The notes beneath the pieces were generated by a model, which was given only the letters and a program-made list of their open reading frames with translations, searched no databases and had not been told where the DNA came from. A program made the position numbers and the translations under genes. This document shows positions 1 through 5,184 of a DNA stretch of 5,184 bases, in pieces. Within the stretch, counting starts at the first letter, position 1. Each line of letters starts with the position of its first letter. This DNA is from Sedimentisphaerales bacterium. Its GTDB lineage: Bacteria > Planctomycetota > Phycisphaerae > Sedimentisphaerales > SM23-30. The stretch lies in contig JAFGDI010000287.1 in assembly GCA_016932145.1 (NCBI GenBank), positions 1-5,184 of the forward strand, written 5' to 3'.

Positions 1-2617
1 CCCAGTTGGCAGCATTAAGGGGTTTATAGTCTATATTTACGACATTTATGTCGCTGAAATACTTCCATTTTACCGACCGCTGGTCAAGCGATCTTATCCG
101 ATTAGCGGCCAGATTAGTTACCTCTAATTTCAGCTTATTTTTACCCGGACGCAGATACTGGCCTACCCTCAATGAAAATGGTTCGGACCAGAGTGTTGCT
201 ATATAATTGTCATTTATATAAACTCTTGCAGAATTTTGCACCTTTTCCAGACTTAATATCCAGTTATCTGCTTTTATTGCTGGACAGTCAAGCTCTGTTG
301 TATATGTGGCTGTGCCAGAGAAATTGTCGGCTTGCATATCGCCTCTGTTTGTCCAGAATTGAGCTTTTTCTGATACGAAACCGCCAGGTAATATTTCACC
401 GCCCTCGATAAATTCAACTTGCCAATGCCCCGAAAGCTCATAATTCTCAATTCCTGGCCGATAGTAGTGCCATTGCGGACCAGACTGATCATCGGCCAGT
501 AATTTAACCAGAATACTTTCTCCTGGCTTCAGGGAAAGTAGCACTTCTGTGCCATTATCGCCAGTGCGGATATTAGCCATACCGGATTGTTCCGGATAAA
601 GCGGATTTATATAAACGCAGCTTTTACCAACTCTTGTGAGATTGAGCCAACCGTCAAAGGCTTTTCCGCTGCGATTAACCAGAAAATAATGCCAGTTATT
701 AGCCACCCTTCGGCGGCAAAAATCTATGCCAGATTCCCGACATTCTTCGCGACTGGTACGGACGCGAGAACGAGCCAGTCCAGGACCGATTTCGTCTATA
801 ATTACCGTTTCGCTTTTCTGAAACTGCTCCAGAGCGTTCAGAAATTTTTCCCTGCTGACACTGAGCTCTTCCATGCCGGGTACATCTTCTGGCATATTGT
901 TTATAAAAAGTATTTCCGCTCCCTGCCAGGTGAGTTCCCTGAGCTTTTCCGCTGTCTTTGCTGGCATGTAATGACATTGGGGCACAACTATTACTTTGTA
1001 TCTGCTTGATTTGCCTATACTTATCAGAGTGTCACTTACTATTGCTTTTTGCAGATAGCTATCAGAGACATAGTCAAAACTCCAGCCTTCACTGAGCATG
1101 AATTCAGCCGCCTTTAATAATTCTGAGCCAGCCAGCCAGTCATTATGTACGGTAAAGGTCATAAGCAGGTCTGTTCCCGTCTTGCTCCAGAAATCGGACT
1201 GAGGAACATATAACGCAATGTCATTGTCGCTTTCACCTGCTTGCATAAAGTTCTGGCAAACCGAGACATAGGCATTGTAGGCACGCAGGTCGCGCCATAA
1301 ACCGCCTGAAGGGCCAAAGTTAACCGAAGCATAAAACTGCCAGCCCGGCCAGGCGACATCGGGCGGTGAATAGGGTATGCCATGATAAAATATATGGTTT
1401 ACCCCTGAGATTAGCAGAAAATCAGTTGCCTCTTTGAGTTGGGCTAACGAGGCATGAAAATGTTCAGCCAGCCAGGTATATGATTCCGCCGATACCAGCT
1501 TCTGACCGTTGAGGTGTCCTGCCGATGAGGCAAATTTCAGCATAGGTATTTGCTTATCTTCTACCTGTCGAAATATCTCGGTTTCTGCAATATCGCTTGC
1601 CCCGTACAGGTCGAGCAGGTTTGCCGGTGCGCCATGAGCCTGATTTCTGGCCAGGCTGCCGGTCTTATTACACCAGCTTTTCCAGTCTTTGAGCCATTCT
1701 ATATGCAGTTCTGACAGTGTAAGTCGGTAATCATGTACTACCCGCTCATTTGTGCTGCTGTCGCTTTGACCGGCTAGTGCATTGAGATGCAAAGCCAGTT
1801 CATAGCCTCGTCTTGTCTTAAACTCGTTCAGAAAATCCCTGCTCCAGTTAGCATGGTAATATTCAAACGAGTCGTGAAAATAACAGCGTGGTTTGAGAAT
1901 GTTTTTCTCGCTGAATACCTTGTCAAAATCCCTGAGATAATCCCGCAATGCTTCAATGCTATATGGGTCAACAACGAATCCCTCTGAGCCGGGAGCGGCG
2001 CGTTTGACCTTTTGTATCGGACTTTTATAGGAAGCGGCATAAATGGTCCAGTTACCAGATGGTATATTCCAGTATAGTTTGCCCTGTGGGGTTACATATT
2101 CTGAAATGTCAAAAATTTCACCTGTATCTGATACTGCCTGAGCCGCTTGAGTGTTTGGCGGCAATAATATCTCTTTTGCCTCTTGAGGGCGGATCTTATA
2201 CTCTGTTAGTTCTAGTGAGGTTGAGGCGTACATGTCTCCTTCTACTTGTGGCCCGCCAAAAGGCCAGCCTGTTCCGCAGGTAAGGTCAACCCCCAGCCCG
2301 TACTTCTGAGCTTCTCGCAGGGTGTGCTGCCAGACTGCCAGCCATTGATCAGATAAGAAACTAAGTGTCTGGTCCTCATAGCCTTGCACGCCGTAGATCG
2401 GGCATATCTCTACCCCGCCCAGACCGCATCGGGCAAATTCTGCCAGTTGCCAGCTTATCGCTTCTTTATCAACAATATTGCCCAGCCACCACCAGCGAGA
2501 CCAGGGCTTGTTTTCCTGGGTTATTTCCTTACCGGCTAAGGCATTATCACTCTGTGCCAGCGCAGGCATACCGCAGGCGGCCAATAGCAGGCTGCCGATA
2601 AATATTCTGAACCTCAT
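1..2617 (-). CDS. Exported GH106-family glycoside hydrolase, probable alpha-L-rhamnosidase (C-terminus cut by window edge)
   Basis: An uninterrupted minus-strand frame of 872 codons runs from the ATG at 2617 off the left edge. GH106 enzymes are calcium-dependent inverting exo-glycosidases that remove terminal alpha-L-rhamnose, often from rhamnogalacturonan-type pectin. Family-like motifs appear in order: RWWWLGN (residues 41-47), GLGGVEI (65-71), DLTCGTGWPFGGP (111-123), HDSFE (248-252), QAHGAPANLLDLYGASDIAETE region (326-347), SSAGH (364-368) and SAESYTW (376-382). E252 and E378 are the best candidates for the catalytic acid/base pair, by analogy with the two well-separated glutamates of the characterised enzyme BT0986; this assignment is inferred. 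Residues about 760-872 form a beta-rich galactose-binding-like domain with the usual VNxxxNR-type and DINxxNIDYKP end motifs, so probably only 15-30 residues are missing. The N-terminus is a signal peptide, with possible cleavage after ALA at 19-21 or at a lipobox LAAC at 12-15. Family is confident; substrate is inferred, since related families with other specificities exist. Confidence 0.88.
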   Translation of the reverse strand, partial: MRFRIFIGSLLLAACGMPALAQSDNALAGKEITQENKPWSRWWWLGNIVDKEAISWQLAEFARCGLGGVEICPIYGVQGYEDQTLSFLSDQWLAVWQHTLREAQKYGLGVDLTCGTGWPFGGPQVEGDMYASTSLELTEYKIRPQEAKEILLPPNTQAAQAVSDTGEIFDISEYVTPQGKLYWNIPSGNWTIYAASYKSPIQKVKRAAPGSEGFVVDPYSIEALRDYLRDFDKVFSEKNILKPRCYFHDSFEYYHANWSRDFLNEFKTRRGYELALHLNALAGQSDSSTNERVVHDYRLTLSELHIEWLKDWKSWCNKTGSLARNQAHGAPANLLDLYGASDIAETEIFRQVEDKQIPMLKFASSAGHLNGQKLVSAESYTWLAEHFHASLAQLKEATDFLLISGVNHIFYHGIPYSPPDVAWPGWQFYASVNFGPSGGLWRDLRAYNAYVSVCQNFMQAGESDNDIALYVPQSDFWSKTGTDLLMTFTVHNDWLAGSELLKAAEFMLSEGWSFDYVSDSYLQKAIVSDTLISIGKSSRYKVIVVPQCHYMPAKTAEKLRELTWQGAEILFINNMPEDVPGMEELSVSREKFLNALEQFQKSETVIIDEIGPGLARSRVRTSREECRESGIDFCRRRVANNWHYFLVNRSGKAFDGWLNLTRVGKSCVYINPLYPEQSGMANIRTGDNGTEVLLSLKPGESILVKLLADDQSGPQWHYYRPGIENYELSGHWQVEFIEGGEILPGGFVSEKAQFWTNRGDMQADNFSGTATYTTELDCPAIKADNWILSLEKVQNSARVYINDNYIATLWSEPFSLRVGQYLRPGKNKLKLEVTNLAANRIRSLDQRSVKWKYFSDINVVNIDYKPLNAANW

Positions 2618-2623
2618 TGTTGT

Positions 2624-2627
2624 CCTC
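2624..2627 (-). promoter_or_regulatory. Ribosome-binding site of the GH106 gene
   Basis: GAGG lies six bases (ACAACA) before the ATG at 2617 and supports that start. A second in-frame ATG sits 12 bases upstream at 2629 and overlaps this GAGG; it would add only four residues (MRTT) and has a poorer Shine-Dalgarno match (GAG four bases before it). The 2617 start is therefore preferred. Confidence 0.6.
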
Positions 2628-2693
2628 ATTCTCAACTGCCAGTCGCGATAGCAGGTAAGAGTTATATAATAGCCAATCTAACCAGATTACGCC

Positions 2694-4199
2694 TTAATCC
2701 AACCAATTCTGCAGCAGTATTTCCAGATCGGTACTATCTACTGATTCATCCAGAAAAAGGTCATATTGCTCATTGTAATCTGACTCTTCGCTATTGGCAA
2801 GCCAGCTTTTGGCAAAAACGGCAAAGTCTTGCAGGTTAACCTTATTGTCATCATTAAAGTCAGTATCAGCAAATTCAACCGGGTCGGATACATAAATTGA
2901 GCAACTGGCACCACTACTATTGATTATGGGGGCAAAGGTTATATTGCGATCGTAAAAGAAGTTCATACCTAAAATTCCATCGTGTGTAGAAGCTATATCT
3001 GATACAACCACTGGTACATGTGAATAGTTTAACGGCCCACCCATACCATATATATCAACCTGGTCAAGATAATAACCCGGAACATCTTCAATCAGTCCAC
3101 TTACCCCACAAATATCTATCTCAAAGTCACCGTTCAGTGGCAGCCCCAGTGAGCTTGCGACATCTTTTGATATTATTGTTGACTGTGCCCCGGTATCGAA
3201 CATGAAGTTATAGGTTTTGGTTCGACCGCTATGCGTTACTTCAACCTCGATGGTAAAACTGCCACCCAATGAGATAGAACCGGCAAAGGAAGAAAGAACA
3301 GTAGGGTTCAGTGTGCCGAATCCTTCATAATAGTAATATGATGCAGTTGTTATAGGGAGCAGTCCGTTGCCTATGCCAAGTGATATTATGTGACTATAGG
3401 GTGGTATCGCAGTTGTGCCAGCAGGTAGAAATTGAATGTCAGGACCTGAATAACTTCTGCCATCAATCACTACAGTTTTTCTCTGGTCGTTTCTGATTAC
3501 GGAGGTATAAAAACCGACTAATGCGCGGCCTGCCAAGGCACTTACAATTTCCTGTTCATTACATACTATCGCTGGGGCTGAGATCATCATATTATTGCTA
3601 TGGCCAACATAATCGTTTGGGTCTATCTGATTATTGTCATCAATATCTCCCAATCCGGCCATGTAGAAACCTATTGGCGTGGTAATGTCGGCTTCTACTG
3701 AATCGTTGCCTACTCCGCCGATTGGTAAGGTGTCTCCATTAAAATACTGTGTGGTTAGGCCAAGATATGAAGATGTGCTGCCTGCTATAAGATCAACTTC
3801 GGCACCACTATCAAGTACGCCAATTACGAAGGGTATTGTTGAGCCTGGCTTTAATGGGCTTCCGGTATATTTGTTCTCAAGTTTATGTTCCCAGTCGAAT
3901 TCATCATCAGCATTCTTGTTTGAAAGGGAAACTGCTATATATGGTGTAAAGCCAGCCAGGGGTACTGTTGGGTATTCATAGCCCATGCCGCGGGTCATTA
4001 TTTGCGGCTCAAGCGGCTGATACGGGTCGAAATCACTTACCGGGTGGGTTATTGATACTGCCGACATCTGGCCGCCCAACCGGAGCAGAGGCTCATCGGT
4101 TATCGGGTCCTTTTTGTCCGCACAATAGCCCGGCATAACAACATAAAACCCTGCCAAAACCACCGCCAGTAATATTCTTTCTCTTATTTTGGTTATCAT
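2694..4199 (-). CDS. Exported two-lobed aspartic protease with C-terminal dockerin domain
   Basis: This complete 501-residue protein starts with a signal peptide (charged MITKIRER, hydrophobic core to about residue 22, likely cleavage near residue 26). Aspartic proteases cut peptide bonds using two aspartates, one from each lobe. Both halves carry the expected marks. Lobe 1 has D130-S-G followed by AEVDLI, and later ALVG (226-229). Lobe 2 has D335-T-G followed by AQSTIIS, and later GILGMNFF (409-415 region). A single chain thus holds two retropepsin-like halves, so self-dimerisation may not be needed. Between the lobe 1 motifs lies an EF-hand-like loop (D185 to D196). The C-terminus (about 444-501) is a dockerin-type repeat pair with a canonical first loop (D447, N449, D451, N455, D458) and a degenerate second one. 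It lies 76 bases upstream of the GH106 gene on the same strand, suggesting cotranscription. Shine-Dalgarno is weak (GAG directly before the ATG, AAAGGG further up). Protease fold is well supported; the substrate is unknown, and a non-catalytic role is not excluded. Confidence 0.85.
   Translation of the reverse strand: MITKIRERILLAVVLAGFYVVMPGYCADKKDPITDEPLLRLGGQMSAVSITHPVSDFDPYQPLEPQIMTRGMGYEYPTVPLAGFTPYIAVSLSNKNADDEFDWEHKLENKYTGSPLKPGSTIPFVIGVLDSGAEVDLIAGSTSSYLGLTTQYFNGDTLPIGGVGNDSVEADITTPIGFYMAGLGDIDDNNQIDPNDYVGHSNNMMISAPAIVCNEQEIVSALAGRALVGFYTSVIRNDQRKTVVIDGRSYSGPDIQFLPAGTTAIPPYSHIISLGIGNGLLPITTASYYYYEGFGTLNPTVLSSFAGSISLGGSFTIEVEVTHSGRTKTYNFMFDTGAQSTIISKDVASSLGLPLNGDFEIDICGVSGLIEDVPGYYLDQVDIYGMGGPLNYSHVPVVVSDIASTHDGILGMNFFYDRNITFAPIINSSGASCSIYVSDPVEFADTDFNDDNKVNLQDFAVFAKSWLANSEESDYNEQYDLFLDESVDSTDLEILLQNWLD
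2697..2870 (-). other. Dockerin-type calcium-binding module of the aspartic protease
   Basis: Residues 444-501 form two EF-hand-like halves, each followed by a helix ending in W-L (SWL at 465-467, NWL at 498-500). The first loop has the calcium ligand pattern D447-x-N449-x-D451-x-K453-x-N455-x-x-D458. The second has D480, D484, S486, D488 and D491, but phenylalanine at position 3 (F482) where Asn or Asp is usual. In cellulosomal clostridia dockerins bind cohesins. In planctomycetes such tails are common on exported proteins without a known cellulosome, so their role here is open. Confidence 0.75.
3612..3647 (-). other. EF-hand-like loop inserted in lobe 1 of the aspartic protease
   Basis: Residues 185-196 read D-I-D-D-N-N-Q-I-D-P-N-D, placing Asp, Asp, Asn, Gln, Asp and Asp at positions 1, 3, 5, 7, 9 and 12 of a classic 12-residue calcium loop, with Ile at the usual hydrophobic position 8. 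It lies between the first catalytic D-S-G (residue 130) and the ALVG motif (226-229). Calcium binding is inferred from the pattern only. Confidence 0.5.
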
Positions 4200-4255
4200 C
4201 TCGCTTGCGCCCTTTGCTCTTGGGGTAATGAATATTTTGTAGCTCTGTCTTTGTG

Positions 4256-4284
4256 ATTATACCAAATTGAATGCTAAAAACCAA
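4256..4284 (-). promoter_or_regulatory. Probable sigma-70-type extended -10 promoter of the protease gene
   Basis: On the minus strand, a perfect TATAAT (4261-4256) is preceded by TGG (4264-4262), which gives an extended -10 element (TGnTATAAT). A weak -35 hexamer TTGGTT (4284-4279) sits exactly 17 bases upstream. Transcription would start near 4249, giving a leader of about 50 bases before the protease ATG at 4199. Through the short 76-base gap it could also serve the GH106 gene. The -10 is strong; the -35 matches only three of six consensus bases. Confidence 0.55.
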
Positions 4285-4332
4285 ATCGACAATAAATTAC
4301 TATGATACAGCTTTTATTATAGGACGATATAT

Positions 4333-4390
4333 AAGTTCATTTTGTTCATTAGTGAAACTCTATGTGCTTTTTTGCTGTATTTATGAACTT
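4333..4390. repeat. Short inverted and direct TTCAT repeats in the divergent region
   Basis: AAGTTCAT at 4333-4340 has an exact inverted copy, ATGAACTT, at 4383-4390. GTTCATT also occurs twice as a direct repeat nine bases apart (4335-4341 and 4344-4350). A further TATGAACT occurs at 4460-4466, and GTGAAACT is present at both 4352-4359 and 4444-4451. Such spacing could mark binding sites for a regulator of the divergent genes, but the repeats are short and the DNA is AT-rich, so chance is a real alternative. Confidence 0.25.
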
Positions 4391-4441
4391 TCGATTCTTT
4401 CTATGTTTTTTTTTTGTTAATTGAGATCGTTTTTCAGTCGA

Positions 4442-4471
4442 TTGTGAAACTGTGGAAGTATGAACTATTAA
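4442..4471 (+). promoter_or_regulatory. Weak candidate promoter of the sensor gene
   Basis: TTGTGA (4442-4447) and TATTAA (4466-4471) lie 18 bases apart in front of the sensor gene. The implied transcription start, near 4478, would leave a leader of only about 16 bases, just enough for the Shine-Dalgarno sequence. In such AT-rich DNA this match could be accidental, and the real promoter may lie further upstream. Confidence 0.22.
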
Positions 4472-4480
4472 CATTGAAAG

Positions 4481-4486
4481 AGGGAG
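4481..4486 (+). promoter_or_regulatory. Ribosome-binding site of the sensor gene
   Basis: AGGGAG, within a purine-rich AAAGAGGGAGA stretch, ends seven bases before the ATG at 4494. It is a strong Shine-Dalgarno match and fixes the start of the gene. Confidence 0.75.
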
Positions 4487-4493
4487 ATTATTT

Positions 4494-5184
4494 ATGAACC
4501 TTAAGACTAAATTTGTAGTTCCTAATATTCTGATCATTCTGATCTGTTTTTCTGGTATTACCATATTCGCCGGCTATCAGATCAAAAAAAATGTTATCAG
4601 TAATGCTCAGGATAATATTTTGAACCTATCCAGTTCAATAGGCAAGTCTTTTGATACTTACTTTGATAATAACTCTAATGCTGCCTTTGCTTTAGCTAAT
4701 AATGAGCTTACCAGAGGCATTGTAAAAGGTGCAGTAGGTATGGACCCAACTGACCAGGTAACTAAGGAAAAGTTGCAGCAGGACCCGCAGACTATTGCCT
4801 TGTGCGACCTGTTTGAAAGTTGCCGGTCCAGCTATAAGATGAACGCTATTTATCTTATGAATGCCCAGGGCAAGTGTATTGCCGGTCAGTCGCCCAAGAC
4901 TATTGGGCTTGACCTCAGTGCCCGTGATTATTATAAGCAGCTTAGCAGTACCAAACAGCCTTTGTATTCTGAGGCTATCTTGTCAAAGACTAATAACAGA
5001 CCGACAATTGTTTTTGTTACTCCGATAATGATAGAAAATGAATTTATGGGTGGCTTACTCATTTCCATCGATTATCAGCCGTTTTTTGAGGCTAACTTTG
5101 GTAACATTACTGTTGGCTCAGATCAGACCCCTTATGTGATCTCTTCCACTAAAAAAGTGGTTGCCCATATGAATAAAGATTATA
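4494..5184 (+). CDS. Membrane sensor with dCache-type extracytoplasmic domain, probable chemoreceptor (N-terminal part)
   Basis: An open plus-strand frame of 230 codons runs off the right edge from an ATG with a strong Shine-Dalgarno. The protein begins with a short basic stretch (MNLKTK) and one transmembrane helix (about residues 8-28, VVPNILIILICFSGITIFAG). A long helical stretch (about 30-80) follows, then a PAS-like dCache fold. The fold is marked by AIYLMNAQGKCIAG (118-131), GLDLSARDYYKQL (138-150), a strand at 171-178 and GGLLISIDYQPF (186-197). dCache domains bind small ligands outside the cytoplasmic membrane and signal through a second membrane helix to a HAMP plus methyl-accepting, kinase or GGDEF output domain. 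None of these is visible here, so chemoreceptor is a best guess. R144, Y147 and D193 align with part of the amino-acid-binding motif of dCache_1 receptors, but other positions differ. The gene is transcribed away from the protease/GH106 pair. Confidence 0.8.
   Translation, partial: MNLKTKFVVPNILIILICFSGITIFAGYQIKKNVISNAQDNILNLSSSIGKSFDTYFDNNSNAAFALANNELTRGIVKGAVGMDPTDQVTKEKLQQDPQTIALCDLFESCRSSYKMNAIYLMNAQGKCIAGQSPKTIGLDLSARDYYKQLSSTKQPLYSEAILSKTNNRPTIVFVTPIMIENEFMGGLLISIDYQPFFEANFGNITVGSDQTPYVISSTKKVVAHMNKDY

Larger units (their letters stand above)
4200..4493. other. Divergent AT-rich intergenic region
   Basis: This 294-base stretch separates the minus-strand protease gene from the plus-strand sensor gene. 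It is clearly richer in A and T than the flanking genes and has a run of ten T at 4406-4415. It holds one good promoter reading left, a weak candidate reading right, short TTCAT-containing repeats and the sensor gene's ribosome-binding site. I see no RNA gene, recognisable riboswitch or terminator hairpin in it, and no short coding frame with a convincing start. Confidence 0.6.

Noticed and set aside
699..977. 92-codon open frame on the minus strand, in another frame of the GH106 gene
   Set aside because: Low-complexity basic peptide without family resemblance; the overlapping GH106 frame is uninterrupted here, so there is no sign of a frameshift.
587..1009. 140-codon open frame on the plus strand
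   Set aside because: It lies entirely opposite the GH106 gene, has no recognisable domain and no good ribosome-binding site, while the minus-strand frame shows continuous family motifs.
2618..2693. Promoter or terminator between the protease and GH106 genes
   Set aside because: There is an AT-rich TATTATATAAC patch but no -35 match at a proper distance. The only hairpin found (AATCT-GGTT-AGATT) has a five-base AT-rich stem and no T-tract.
3679..3981. 100-codon open frame on the plus strand opposite the protease
   Set aside because: It is antisense to the well-supported first protease lobe and shows no motif or Shine-Dalgarno.
4406..4415. Run of ten T as a possible intrinsic terminator
   Set aside because: No GC-rich hairpin precedes it, and no gene on the plus strand ends before it.
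4349..4564. 71-codon minus-strand open frame reaching across the divergent region
   Set aside because: It overlaps the start and the strong ribosome-binding site of the sensor gene on the other strand, and its Lys-rich C-terminal part merely reflects AT-rich DNA.

Overview
The window looks like part of a planctomycete genome, most probably from the Phycisphaerae/Sedimentisphaerales side of the phylum. This is inferred from gene style, not from a marker gene. The pointers are a secreted aspartic protease ending in a dockerin-type calcium module (residues DFNDDNKVNLQDFAVFAKSW), which is a common C-terminal tail on exported planctomycetal proteins, next to an exported GH106-type glycoside hydrolase. 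No RNA gene, CRISPR array, insertion sequence or phage gene is visible.

Layout. Bases 1-2617 (minus strand) hold an exported GH106-family glycoside hydrolase, a probable alpha-L-rhamnosidase, whose last few residues fall outside the window. A 76-base gap separates it from 2694-4199 (minus strand), a complete 501-residue exported aspartic protease with two D-S/T-G catalytic lobes, an EF-hand-like loop inserted in the first lobe and a C-terminal dockerin. Bases 4200-4493 are an AT-rich divergent intergenic region. It contains a good extended -10 promoter for the protease gene and a clear ribosome-binding site for the next gene. From 4494 to the right edge (plus strand) lies the N-terminal 230 residues of a membrane sensor with an extracytoplasmic dCache-type domain, probably a chemoreceptor or sensor kinase; the output domain is outside the window.

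How the genes may fit together. Protease and rhamnosidase are codirectional, closely spaced and both carry export signals, so they may form one transcription unit read from the promoter near 4256-4284. The likely theme is extracellular or periplasmic breakdown of a rhamnose-containing polymer or glycoprotein. The divergent sensor could respond to a related nutrient, but nothing in the sequence proves this. I found no convincing evidence of a wholly new system. The most unusual item is the two-lobed, calcium-loop-bearing, dockerin-tagged aspartic protease paired with a GH106 enzyme.
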